From positions 1 to 33,096 of the forward strand of contig NZ_DJFS01000070.1 in assembly GCF_002432125.1 (NCBI RefSeq): a stretch of DNA of 33,096 nucleotides, written 5' to 3'. The stretch comes from Brevundimonas sp. UBA5866. Lineage in GTDB: Bacteria; Pseudomonadota; Alphaproteobacteria; Caulobacterales; Caulobacteraceae. Both the position numbers and the translations under genes were made by a program. The notes under the pieces were generated by a model that searched no databases, had not been told where the DNA came from, and was given only the letters and a program-made list of their open reading frames with translations. This document shows, in pieces, positions 1 through 7,179 of the stretch. How positions within the stretch are numbered: position 1 is the stretch's first letter; the number at the start of each line of letters is the position of its first letter.

Positions 1-328
1 GGCGGCGGGCTTCCATTTCCTCGGCGGAAAGGCCACCGGCATTGGACTGGCCGCGCGGCGCGTTGCCGCGCGGTGCATTGCCGTCCTGACGCGGGCGAGC
101 AACATCAAAGCCCTGAGGGCGCTGATGGCCGCCACCAGCGCCCGGGCGGCGCTTGGTTTCGACAACAACCGTCTTCGACCGGCCGTGGCTGAAGCTTTGC
201 TTCACCGTACCGGTCGAGACCGAGCCTGCAGCCCGCGGCTTCAGAGTCAGCGGGGCGCGTGCGCCGCCTTGGGAAGGCGCATTGCCAGGGGTCTTGCCGT
301 CGTTGGTTTTGTCGTTTTCGTCGCTCAT
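1..328 (-). CDS. infB: Translation initiation factor IF-2, N-terminal part (partial)
   Basis: IF-2 is the GTPase that brings initiator fMet-tRNA to the 30S subunit. Only about the first 109 codons lie in the window; the gene continues past position 1, so the G domain is not seen. The visible part starts MSDENDKTNDGK and contains VKQSFSHGRSKTVVVETKRR, the conserved N-terminal signature of alphaproteobacterial IF-2. A low-complexity Gly/Arg/Pro/Asn-rich linker follows, including a repeated NAPRG unit, and then LSAEEMEARR, the start of the IF2_N-associated helical region. The ATG at 328 was chosen because it begins this known N terminus; no strong Shine-Dalgarno precedes it. It is the last gene in the window of the rimP-nusA-ylxR-infB operon, separated from ylxR by 107 nt, and it is the expected neighbour. 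Confidence 0.93.
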   Translation of the reverse strand, partial: MSDENDKTNDGKTPGNAPSQGGARAPLTLKPRAAGSVSTGTVKQSFSHGRSKTVVVETKRRPGAGGGHQRPQGFDVARPRQDGNAPRGNAPRGQSNAGGLSAEEMEARR

Positions 329-435
329 CCGGTCGCTTTACTTGTGACGGAGAATTCCGCCTTCGTCTTTCATACCCATACACGAATGCGGCCCCGCCTC
401 CTTAACCGGAGGCTGGTCCACACCCACCAAACCCG

Positions 436-1110
436 TCAGGGCTCTCCTTCGGAACCTTGGTCCCGAATATCCTCCGCGGCGTCGCCTGTGTCCAACCGGC
501 GCCAATCCTGGGGATGGAGAAGCCTGAAACCCGCCAGTCGCTCGACCTCTTCGGTCCAGCGCGCAGCGCGCCCGCCTTTCAGCAGGACGGCGTGTATCGC
601 ATTTTCCAGCCCAAGGGCCAAACTCAATTCATCCGCACTGAACGCGCCGCATATTTTCGGCGCCGGAGACACATGTCTCGCTAGGGCTATCAGCTTATTG
701 CGGCCATCTGGGGACCCGTCGGACGCTTCCAGCATCCATGCGGCCTTACCACTGCGGATCGCAGCAGCGGATTTTTCAAACCCAGAGATAAGTACGCCTT
801 CGCGTCGGGCAAGGCCCAACTGGTCCAAACAACGCTTTACCAGCAGTTTTTCGACCATATCCGACAGATCGGCTGCCGGTTTCAGCGGGGCCTTGGCGGC
901 CCGCGCGAACATATTCTTCTTTACTGCCGCATCGATGGAGGCGCGATCGGCCGCGACCCAAAGGCCGCGACCGGGCAGTTTGCGCGCCAAGTCGGGATAA
1001 ACCGCGCTGTCCGGACCGGCAACGAAGCGGATCAGACGAGACTCATCGAGAACCTGGCGGGACACCAGATCCTGACGCTCTCTATCGATCAGCACCTCGG
1101 AAACAGTCAT
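436..1110 (-). CDS. ylxR: YlxR/DUF448 family RNA-binding protein with C-terminal L7Ae-like domain
   Basis: This 224-residue protein sits between nusA and infB, where alphaproteobacteria carry a DUF448 (YlxR) protein fused to an L7Ae/YlxQ-like domain. The N-terminal part (about residues 15-60) has the pattern SRLIRFVAGPD and GRGLWVAADRASIDAA, which corresponds to the YlxR core. The usual Cys positions are absent here. About residues 105-195 (LGLARREGVLISGFEKS, then AWMLEASDGSPDGRNKL) resemble an L7Ae-type RNA-binding fold. The exact role is unknown; YlxR proteins are linked to RNA binding and transcription or translation. The start is 18 nt downstream of the nusA stop, so the gene is surely cotranscribed. 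An AGGA about 14 nt upstream is a poor ribosome site, so translational coupling to nusA is likely. Confidence 0.85.
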   Translation of the reverse strand: MTVSEVLIDRERQDLVSRQVLDESRLIRFVAGPDSAVYPDLARKLPGRGLWVAADRASIDAAVKKNMFARAAKAPLKPAADLSDMVEKLLVKRCLDQLGLARREGVLISGFEKSAAAIRSGKAAWMLEASDGSPDGRNKLIALARHVSPAPKICGAFSADELSLALGLENAIHAVLLKGGRAARWTEEVERLAGFRLLHPQDWRRLDTGDAAEDIRDQGSEGEP

Positions 1111-1128
1111 GAACAGCAGCGGTCCTCA

Positions 1129-2850
1129 TCACGCGTCTTGGGGTTCGTCGGTGTCGCCTTGCGGCTCACCGGCTTCAACTTCGCCTTCGGCGAGGTCGTA
1201 TTCACCGTCAAAGGCTTCTTCGCCTTCGATCTCTTCTTCGTATTCCGGCTCGACCTGCGGCAGTTCCGAAGCGTCGATCCAGCCAGCAGCCACACGGGCT
1301 TGCAGGATCAGCAGTTCGGCCGCTTCCTGCGACAGGTTGAAGCTTTCCAGAACACCGGCAACCTTCACACGCTCGCCGCCGCGGATTTCAACACCGCCAC
1401 GGATTTCGTCGGTGGCCAGGTCAGCCAGGTCTTCCACGGTCTTCACGCCACCTTCGCCGAGGGCAACAGCCATCTGCGGGGTGATGCCCGGAACTTCCAG
1501 CACGCCGTCCTCGACACCCAGCGCCTTGCGCTTGTTGTCCAGTTCGGTGGCCTGACGCTCCAGATACTCGCGGGCGCGGGTTTGCAGCTCGTCGGCGGTT
1601 TCCTCGTCGAAGCCTTCGATCTCGGCCACTTCGTAAGCCTCGACATAGGCGAGGTCTTCCACGGTGGCGAAGCCTTCGGTCACCAGCAGCTGGGCGATGG
1701 TTTCATCGACGTCCAGAGCTTCCTGGAACAGGGCGGTGCGCTCAGCGAATTCCTTCTGGCGACGTTCGGAGTCCTGCGTCTCGGTGATGATGTCGATCTG
1801 CCAGCCGGTCAGTTGCGAGGCCAGACGCACGTTCTGGCCGCGACGGCCGATGGCCAGCGACAGTTGATCGTCCGGAACCACGACTTCAACGCGGTCGGCG
1901 TCTTCGTCCAGAACCACCTTGGACACTTCAGCCGGAGCCAGAGCGTTCACGATGAAGGTCGGCTCGTCATCAACCCACGGGATGATGTCGATCTTCTCGC
2001 CTTGCAGTTCGGCCACAACGGCCTGAACGCGCGAACCGCGCATACCCACGCAGGCACCGACCGGATCGATCGAGCTGTCGTTCGACAGCACGGCCATCTT
2101 GGCGCGCGAGCCAGCGTCGCGGGCGGCGGCGCGGATTTCGATCACGCCGTCATAGACTTCCGGCACTTCCTGCGAGAACAGCTTGGCCATGAAGCCCGGA
2201 TGGGCACGCGACAGCATGACCTGAGGGCCCTTGGCCTCGGGACGGACGTCGTAGATGTAGGTGCGGATGCGGTCGCCGATGTTGAACACTTCACGCGGGA
2301 TCGACTGGTCGCGGCGCATGATGCCTTCGCCACGGCCCAGATCCACGATGGTGTTGCCGTATTCGACGCGTTTGACCGTACCGTTGACGATCTCGCCGAC
2401 GCGGTCCTTGAACTCTTCGTACTGGTTGGCGCGCTCGGCTTCGCGGACCTTGCCGGTCACGACCTGACGGGCCATCTGGGTCTGCACGCGGCCGAACTCG
2501 AACGGCGGCAGGTTTTCGATGTATTCCTTGCCGACAAAGGCTTCCGGATCGCGCTTGGAGGCGTCACGCAGACGCACCATGGCGCTGTCGTTGAACTCTT
2601 CCAGCTCGTCTTCCGGCTGCCAGTCGTCGGCCACAACCGTGGTGTGACGGGTCAGCGAAAGCTCACCGGTCTTGTGGTCGATCTTGGCGCGGATGTCGTG
2701 GTGCGCGCCATAGCGCGACTTGGCACCTTTCTGGATCGCTTCCTCGATCGCGTCGATCACGATCTCGCGGTCGATGTTCTTTTCACGCGCGACAGCGTCG
2801 GCGATCGAGAGCAGTTCCAGACGGTTTGCGGAAATTCCGGTCACGGCCAT
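1129..2850 (-). CDS. nusA: Transcription termination/antitermination factor NusA
   Basis: NusA binds RNA polymerase and nascent RNA and modulates pausing, intrinsic termination and antitermination. The 573-residue product shows the family order: an N-terminal RNAP-binding domain (about 1-130, starting ANRLELLSIADAVAREKNID), an S1 domain (about 150-215), KH1 with GACVGMRGSR at 265-274, KH2 with IGRRGQNVRL at 334-343, then helix-hairpin-helix acidic repeats. It ends in a strongly acidic tail (about 530-573), longer than the 495-residue E. coli protein. The ATG overlaps the rimP stop as ATGA (2849-2852 region), which indicates translational coupling. The promoter and the terminator-like leader upstream of rimP may make NusA its own regulator. 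Identification is secure. Confidence 0.97.
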   Translation of the reverse strand: MAVTGISANRLELLSIADAVAREKNIDREIVIDAIEEAIQKGAKSRYGAHHDIRAKIDHKTGELSLTRHTTVVADDWQPEDELEEFNDSAMVRLRDASKRDPEAFVGKEYIENLPPFEFGRVQTQMARQVVTGKVREAERANQYEEFKDRVGEIVNGTVKRVEYGNTIVDLGRGEGIMRRDQSIPREVFNIGDRIRTYIYDVRPEAKGPQVMLSRAHPGFMAKLFSQEVPEVYDGVIEIRAAARDAGSRAKMAVLSNDSSIDPVGACVGMRGSRVQAVVAELQGEKIDIIPWVDDEPTFIVNALAPAEVSKVVLDEDADRVEVVVPDDQLSLAIGRRGQNVRLASQLTGWQIDIITETQDSERRQKEFAERTALFQEALDVDETIAQLLVTEGFATVEDLAYVEAYEVAEIEGFDEETADELQTRAREYLERQATELDNKRKALGVEDGVLEVPGITPQMAVALGEGGVKTVEDLADLATDEIRGGVEIRGGERVKVAGVLESFNLSQEAAELLILQARVAAGWIDASELPQVEPEYEEEIEGEEAFDGEYDLAEGEVEAGEPQGDTDEPQDA

Positions 2851-3440
2851 CAGGCTTCGTCCTTGGACAGGTCAGGGTTTTCGGTATCCGGCGCGCCTTC
2901 CGGCAGGCCGTCATCTTCGGGCTCGCCACGGGCGGCACGCAGGGATGCGCCACGCTTGAGCAGTTCGTCGGTCAGCACCAGCTTGGCATCGGCCAGCCAG
3001 GCGAACGGGATAAGGGCGGTGTCTTCCTCGCCGTCGAGGTCGATGGCGATGTCCTCGCCTTCGGTACCGGCCAGAATGCCTTTGAAGCGCTTGCGGCCTT
3101 CGACCATGCGGTCGGTTTCAAGGCGGGCCTCATAGCCTTCGAACAGGTCGAAGTCCGACAGACGGGTCAGCGGACGGTCGATACCCGGCGAGGACACTTC
3201 CAGCAGGTATTCGCCGGCAATCGGATCGGCGGCGTCAAAAACTTCGGAAACGGCACGCGACAGACGGGCGCATTCCTCGACCGAGATGTCGTGGTCCACC
3301 TTGCGTTCGGCCATGATCTGCAGACGACGACGCAGGGTGCCGCCCATCAGGCGCACGCGTACCACCGCCAGCCCCTGGCTGTCGGCGATAGGGTCGATCA
3401 TCTCGAGAAGAGCACGGTCTTCTGCGGTTTTGGCCCGCAC
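2850..3440 (-). CDS. rimP: Ribosome maturation factor RimP
   Basis: RimP is needed for late maturation of the 30S ribosomal subunit. The protein reads VRAKTAEDRALLEMIDPIAD at its start and contains YLLEVSSPGIDRPL, the most conserved RimP motif, followed by the C-terminal SH3-like domain and an acidic tail. I chose the GTG at 3440 (196 residues) for three reasons: GGAGG at 3447-3451 lies 6 nt upstream; family proteins begin at MRAKTAEDR; and upstream in-frame starts (TTG 3542, ATG 3533) fall at or before the transcription start predicted from the promoter at 3531-3559. Those upstream codons would also read straight through the terminator hairpin. The gene overlaps nusA by ATGA and leads the operon. 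Confidence 0.94.
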   Translation of the reverse strand: MRAKTAEDRALLEMIDPIADSQGLAVVRVRLMGGTLRRRLQIMAERKVDHDISVEECARLSRAVSEVFDAADPIAGEYLLEVSSPGIDRPLTRLSDFDLFEGYEARLETDRMVEGRKRFKGILAGTEGEDIAIDLDGEEDTALIPFAWLADAKLVLTDELLKRGASLRAARGEPEDDGLPEGAPDTENPDLSKDEA

Positions 3441-3453
3441 GCGGAACCTCCGG

Positions 3454-3488
3454 AAAAACAAAAGCGACGGACCGTCCGGACCGCCGCT
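3454..3488 (-). terminator. Intrinsic terminator (attenuator candidate) in rimP-nusA leader
   Basis: On the minus strand an 11-bp stem (AGCGGCGGTCC with GGTCCGTCGCT, one G-U and one U-U position) closes a 4-nt loop and is followed by TTTGTTTTT. The U-tract ends only 3 nt before the GGAGG ribosome site of rimP and 14 nt before its GTG. It therefore lies between the predicted promoter and the first gene of the operon, which is where an attenuator would be. The sequence GACGTC CAAC GACGTC (3495-3510) just upstream can form a second small hairpin. Confidence 0.8.
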
Positions 3489-3530
3489 GGAAACGACGTC
3501 GTTGGACGTCGGCCTAACGATGTGGAGGCT

Positions 3531-3559
3531 CATATAGGGCAAACAGGCCGTCTTGTCAG
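3531..3559 (-). promoter_or_regulatory. Predicted promoter of rimP-nusA-ylxR-infB operon
   Basis: On the minus strand CTGACA (3554-3559) and TATATG (3531-3536) are separated by 17 nt, a good housekeeping-sigma spacing. Read by the Caulobacter consensus it is CTGACAA, 14 nt, CCTATATG (4/7 and 6/8 matches). The expected start near 3524 gives a leader of about 80 nt that carries the terminator hairpin. Confidence 0.6.
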
Positions 3560-3606
3560 CCCTTAAACGCTTGCAGCCCTACCGAACCGCGTGTTTCAGA
3601 AACCGG

Positions 3607-4149
3607 ATGAAGGATTTCGCGCCCCGTTTGATCGCCCTCGTCGCCTTCGCCATTCTCATGGCTCTCGGGGCCCAGATCGATGTGCCGATGCATCCGGTCC
3701 CGATGACCATGCAGTCGTTTGCCATCTTTCTGGCAGGACTGTGCCTGGGTCACAGAGACGGTTTTCTGGCCGTACTGGTCTATCTGGCAGCAGCAGCAGC
3801 GGGCCTGCCAGTTCTTGCCGAAGGGGCTTCGGGGCTGAAGCCGTTCACGGGAGCGACGGCGGGATACATCTACGCCTTCCCCGTCGCCGCCCTGCTGGCG
3901 GGGCTCTGGGTCCGCGCGGGGCAAAGCCGCCCCCGGATACTGCGCCCCTGGTGGATCATCGCCGCCCTGTTTGCCCTGCACCTTCTGCTGCTCGGCATGG
4001 GGACGGCCTGGCTGGCGACGCAAATCCCGCTTGCCGATGCCATCAGCGGCGGCTTCACCCCCTTCCTGATCGGGGCGGGCGTAAAATCGCTGCTTTGCTG
4101 GCTGGTCTGGGCGATCCAGCGCCGGTTCAGACGCGGCGGAACTGGATGA
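3607..4149 (+). CDS. bioY: Biotin transporter substrate-binding membrane protein BioY
   Basis: BioY is the S component that binds and imports biotin, alone or with an ECF energising module. The 180-residue protein from ATG 3607 is almost all membrane segments. It has the family-typical ALGAQIDVPMHPVPMTMQSF stretch near the N terminus, then FAIFLAGLCLGHRDGFLAVL and GLKPFTGATAGYIYAFPVAA, which carry the conserved Gly-rich substrate region. A TTG at 3553 is open in frame but would add a charged leader (SALKRLQPYR) before the first membrane helix, so I prefer the ATG. No bioM/bioN genes and no BioR-like operator (TTATCTATAA type) are visible nearby. Its 3' end overlaps the convergent trmB by 23 nt. 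Confidence 0.9.
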   Translation: MKDFAPRLIALVAFAILMALGAQIDVPMHPVPMTMQSFAIFLAGLCLGHRDGFLAVLVYLAAAAAGLPVLAEGASGLKPFTGATAGYIYAFPVAALLAGLWVRAGQSRPRILRPWWIIAALFALHLLLLGMGTAWLATQIPLADAISGGFTPFLIGAGVKSLLCWLVWAIQRRFRRGGTG

Positions 4150-4858
4150 AGATCGGGTCGGTGTCGCCCAGCTTCTTTTCCTCGTAGCGGGTCACGAAGT
4201 GATCCGACGGCGGCACGAACCAGTCCTGCCCTTCCGTCTCGATACGCTCCAGCCCCTCGGTGCGCAGCAGGCGCTCCAGCGTCCATTCGGCATAGTCGAA
4301 CCAGTCGGTGACGAAGCGCACCACGCCGCCCGGCTTCAACAGACGGGTGATTTCCTGGGCCGTCTCGTCCTGCAGGAAGCGGCGTTTGTTGTGGCGGGCC
4401 TTGTGCCACGGATCGGGGAACAGGATCATCACGCGATCCAGCGAGGCGTCCGGCAGGGCCGACATGACCGCGCGGGCATCATCGGCATGCAGGCGGACGT
4501 TCTTCAGATCGCCCTCCTCGACGTGACGCAGGGCCGAGGCCACGCCGTTCAGGAAGGGCTCGCAGCCGATCATCAGGGTGTCGGGGTTCTGCGCCGCCTG
4601 ATGGGCCAGATGCTCGCCACCACCGAAACCGATTTCCAACCACGCACCTGTCGCTTCGGGCATCATGGCCTTGGGGTCGATCGGGCCCAGCTTGGGGTCC
4701 GGCACGGCGATCTGCGGCATCAGTGTGTCGAACAGCGCGGCCTGACGGTTCTTGATCGGGCGCGACTTGATGCGTCCGAACGAGCGCAGCGGACCGTTGG
4801 GCTTGGCCCAGTCGGGACGGTCGTTGGTGTTGTCGGGGGTGTCGGGCGTATCGGTCAT
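4127..4858 (-). CDS. trmB: tRNA (guanine-N7-)-methyltransferase
   Basis: TrmB transfers a methyl group from SAM to N7 of G46 in tRNA variable loops. The 243-residue protein contains the SAM-binding loop WLEIGFGGGEHL (73-84), the conserved GCEPFLNGVASAL, the catalytic FPDPWHKARHNKRR (147-160) and VRFVTDWFDYAEW, all in family order. A hydrophilic N-terminal extension of about 20 residues rich in Thr, Asp and Pro precedes the conserved RSFGRIKSR. The gene runs opposite to bioY, with a 23-nt overlap at the 3' ends, and lies 57 nt downstream of htpX, with which it may share a transcript. Confidence 0.95.
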   Translation of the reverse strand: MTDTPDTPDNTNDRPDWAKPNGPLRSFGRIKSRPIKNRQAALFDTLMPQIAVPDPKLGPIDPKAMMPEATGAWLEIGFGGGEHLAHQAAQNPDTLMIGCEPFLNGVASALRHVEEGDLKNVRLHADDARAVMSALPDASLDRVMILFPDPWHKARHNKRRFLQDETAQEITRLLKPGGVVRFVTDWFDYAEWTLERLLRTEGLERIETEGQDWFVPPSDHFVTRYEEKKLGDTDPIFIQFRRV

Positions 4859-4915
4859 GTGCGCGCCCCTAGCCGATTAAGCGCGCGCACGCAAAGTGTA
4901 GGAAGGCCTAAAGTC

Positions 4916-5890
4916 TCAGCTCCAGGGCCCGCGTGGACCATCCTGTGGTGTAGCGGGCACGCTGGTCTGCGAGGCGGAACGGGTCGGCGGCGCGCCGGTC
5001 CCGGCAAACCCCTGCGCAGTATTGCGCGGGGTACGGCCCATCTTCATCGCCAGTTCCATCAGGGCCCGCACACGGTTGTGGGTCGCCGGGTGGGTCGAGA
5101 ACAGGTTGTCCGCGCCCTTCCCGTTCAACGGGTTGATGATGAACATATGGGCCGTGGCCGGATTGCGCTCGGCCTGCGGATTCATATTGCCGCGGGCATA
5201 GGCTTCGATTTTTTGCAGGGCGCTGGCCAGAGCATCGGGATCGTTGGCGATCTCGGCGCCAACGCGGTCGGCCTCGTATTCGCGTGACCGGCTGATGGCC
5301 ATCTGAACCAGACCCGCCGCCATTGGTGCCAGCAGCATCAGGGCGATGGTGCCGATCATGCCGCCCGGACGGTCACGGTCATTGCCGCCAAAGAACATGG
5401 CGAAGTTGGCCAGCATCGAGATGGCACCGGCAATCGTTGCCGTGATCGTCATCGTCAGGGTGTCACGGTTTTTAACGTGGGCCAGTTCGTGGGCCATCAC
5501 CCCACGGATTTCGGCGCGGGTCAGCATGTCGAGCAGGCCGGTGGTCGCAGCCACCGCCGCATTCTGGGGGTTGCGGCCCGTAGCAAAGGCGTTCGGCTGA
5601 TTGTTCGGAATGATGGTGATCTTGGGCAGGGGCATGCCCGCATCCAGCGCCATCTGCTTGGTATCGGCCACATAGGCGCGCACCACGGCATTGGGATGGC
5701 TCTCGTCCACCACCTCGGCCTTGTACATCTTCAGGACGATCTTGTCGGCGTTCCAATAGGAGAACAGGTTCATCCCGATGGCTATCAACAGGGCGATGGC
5801 CATGCCTCCCTCGCGGCCGATCATGAAACCCACCCCCATGAAAAGGGCGGTCATCGCGGCCAGCAATGCGAAGGTCTTGAGATGATTCAT
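4916..5890 (-). CDS. htpX: Protease HtpX (M48 family, membrane zinc metalloprotease)
   Basis: HtpX is an inner-membrane zinc endopeptidase that degrades damaged membrane proteins. The 324-residue protein has two N-terminal membrane helices (about 5-25 and 28-46), the zinc-binding HELAH at 134-138, two more hydrophobic segments (about 150-170 and 180-200) and the SREYEADRVG motif whose Glu is the third zinc ligand. FATGRNPQNAAVAATTGLL before the active site is typical of HtpX. The C-terminal tail after about 285 is Pro/Thr/Ser-rich and variable. The gene is divergent from the SDHAF4-like gene, with 86 nt between starts. The minus-strand TTGACGACTAAAGC just before the ATG could be promoter sequence, but I could not make a clean pair of boxes. 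Confidence 0.94.
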   Translation of the reverse strand: MNHLKTFALLAAMTALFMGVGFMIGREGGMAIALLIAIGMNLFSYWNADKIVLKMYKAEVVDESHPNAVVRAYVADTKQMALDAGMPLPKITIIPNNQPNAFATGRNPQNAAVAATTGLLDMLTRAEIRGVMAHELAHVKNRDTLTMTITATIAGAISMLANFAMFFGGNDRDRPGGMIGTIALMLLAPMAAGLVQMAISRSREYEADRVGAEIANDPDALASALQKIEAYARGNMNPQAERNPATAHMFIINPLNGKGADNLFSTHPATHNRVRALMELAMKMGRTPRNTAQGFAGTGAPPTRSASQTSVPATPQDGPRGPWS

Positions 5891-5976
5891 TGGGCTTTAG
5901 TCGTCAAAGTGGGTGGCACAAGCGTCCTTATCCCCTATTTGATCATCTAACTCCCCGCTCTCAAGACGGTGCCCCT

Positions 5977-6258
5977 GTGACCGAACATCCCACCCCATCG
6001 TGCGGCTGCGCCTCGCACAACTGCGACACACACGCCGAAGCCGAAGCTCCCCGACCGGCCTTCAACGAGGATGTTCCGCATGCCACGCGCGAGCGTCCGC
6101 TGACCGAAGCTGCGCGCCGAGCCTTGCTGGAAGCGGCAGAGCGCCGTGCCGTGGACCTGTCGGCACAGCAAAATCCGACCGAAGTCGGTGGCCGCAAGGG
6201 GCCGGAACCGACCCGCTTTGGCGACTGGGAAAAGAAGGGCATCGCTATCGACTTCTGA
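5977..6258 (+). CDS. DUF1674 / succinate dehydrogenase assembly factor 4 (SDHAF4)-like protein
   Basis: This 93-residue protein ends in TEVGGRKGPEPTRFGDWEKK followed by GIAIDF, the diagnostic C-terminal block of DUF1674 proteins. These are homologues of mitochondrial SDHAF4, which protects flavinylated SdhA during succinate dehydrogenase assembly. The N terminus has a short Cys/His cluster (CGCASHNCDTH) that is not part of the core domain. The GTG at 5977 begins the reading frame that fits the family length; an open frame upstream to 5890 only runs through the htpX promoter region. No sdh genes are in the window, so the role rests on the family. A 7-bp hairpin (CGCTATC, GATAGCG; 6243-6266) spans the stop codon and has no T-tract. 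Confidence 0.82.
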   Translation: MTEHPTPSCGCASHNCDTHAEAEAPRPAFNEDVPHATRERPLTEAARRALLEAAERRAVDLSAQQNPTEVGGRKGPEPTRFGDWEKKGIAIDF

Positions 6259-6297
6259 AGATAGCGCGACGGACAGCGACCTTCCGCCGCAGGCAGG

Positions 6298-6330
6298 AAA
6301 AACAACGGCGGCCCGCATGGAGCCGCCGTT
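6298..6330 (-). terminator. Intrinsic terminator of pyrF
   Basis: On the minus strand a perfect 9-bp stem AACGGCGGC/GCCGCCGTT (6322-6330 and 6304-6312) with a 9-nt loop is followed by G and TTTTT. It starts 6 nt beyond the pyrF stop codon. Its stem is almost the same as that of the marC terminator at 7886-7915. Confidence 0.8.
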
Positions 6331-6336
6331 ATGCGT

Positions 6337-7080
6337 TCAGCCTGTACAGACCCGCGCGATTTCGCGTGTAATGGCCCGGGCCGCCGCACGGGGGTCGCTC
6401 GCCGCCGTGATCGGACGGCCGATGACCAGATGTGTCGCGCCGCCCAGAAGAGCCGCTTCCGGACTGGCGATACGCATCTGATCGTTCAGGTCAGCCCCCA
6501 AGGGCCGTACACCGGGCGTAACAACCAGAAAATCATCCACGCCGCGAATGCGGGCGGCCTCGCGGGCAGCGGCAGCCTCGACCGGACTGGATACAACCCC
6601 GTGGATACCGGCATCCAATGCCTGCTGAACACGAAGCCCCACCAGTTGCTGGGCATTCAGTGTGTGGTCGTCGGCCTTGAGGTCTTCATCCGTCAGGCTG
6701 GTCAGCACCGTCACGCCAAGGATTTTCAGGTCTGAGCCGGCGGCCCCGCGGGCTGCCGCTGCCATCACCTGCGGACGGGCATGTACTGTCAGCAGATCGC
6801 AACCTGACTCCGCCAGAACCGCCGTGGCCTTTTCAACCGTCACGCCGATGTCATGGAGCTTCCAGTCGAGGAATATCTGCGCGCCCGAGGCCTTCAGCTC
6901 TCGCGCCAGCGCCATGCCATCAGAGGCAAACAGCTGCAGACCGATCTTGTAGAAGCCCACCGCATTACCGATGCGCTCGACCAGCGCCCGCGCCTCGTCG
7001 GCCGTCGGCACGTCCAGGGCGCAAATGACACGCGGGTCGAAAGGACGGTCGGCGAGGTCGTTATTGACGGCTTCTGACAT
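6337..7080 (-). CDS. pyrF: Orotidine 5'-phosphate decarboxylase
   Basis: PyrF decarboxylates OMP to UMP, the last step of de novo pyrimidine synthesis. The 247-residue protein has the catalytic LDWKLHDIG (71-79, with the Asp-Lys-Asp charge network), the N-terminal CALDVPTADEA, and the C-terminal phosphate-binding parts VVTPGVRPLG and HLVIGRPI. The ATG at 7080 is preceded by AGAGG at 7 nt; an in-frame start at 7110 would add ten residues not seen in the family. A TATATT (7112-7117, minus) fits a -10 box, with a 23-bp dyad in place of a -35 box. The gene is divergent from marC. Confidence 0.95.
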   Translation of the reverse strand: MSEAVNNDLADRPFDPRVICALDVPTADEARALVERIGNAVGFYKIGLQLFASDGMALARELKASGAQIFLDWKLHDIGVTVEKATAVLAESGCDLLTVHARPQVMAAAARGAAGSDLKILGVTVLTSLTDEDLKADDHTLNAQQLVGLRVQQALDAGIHGVVSSPVEAAAAREAARIRGVDDFLVVTPGVRPLGADLNDQMRIASPEAALLGGATHLVIGRPITAASDPRAAARAITREIARVCTG

Positions 7081-7117
7081 TTTGGACCTCTGTGCGGGTT
7101 GCAGCCACAAGAATATA

Positions 7118-7140
7118 CCCCGATAGGAGAACTATAGGGG
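7118..7140. promoter_or_regulatory. Dyad operator candidate between pyrF and marC
   Basis: CCCCGATAG (7118-7126) and CTATAGGGG (7132-7140) are inverted repeats with one mismatch and a 5-nt spacer. The dyad abuts a minus-strand TATATT (7112-7117) that could be the pyrF -10 box and occupies the place of its -35 element. No regulator is known to me for this exact sequence. Confidence 0.4.
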
Positions 7141-7179
7141 CGCCAAGGGCGCATAGGCTGTTTTTGATGAGGCGAGGCG

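Noticed and set aside
396..413. Hairpin GCCTCC-TTAACC-GGAGGC between ylxR and infB
   Set aside because: The stem is only 6 bp and has no T-tract in either direction, so it is not a terminator. It could affect mRNA stability but nothing supports that.
1138..3135. 665-codon open frame antisense to nusA and rimP
   Set aside because: It is a shadow of the codon bias of nusA on the other strand. The translation has no recognisable domain and nusA/rimP are certain.
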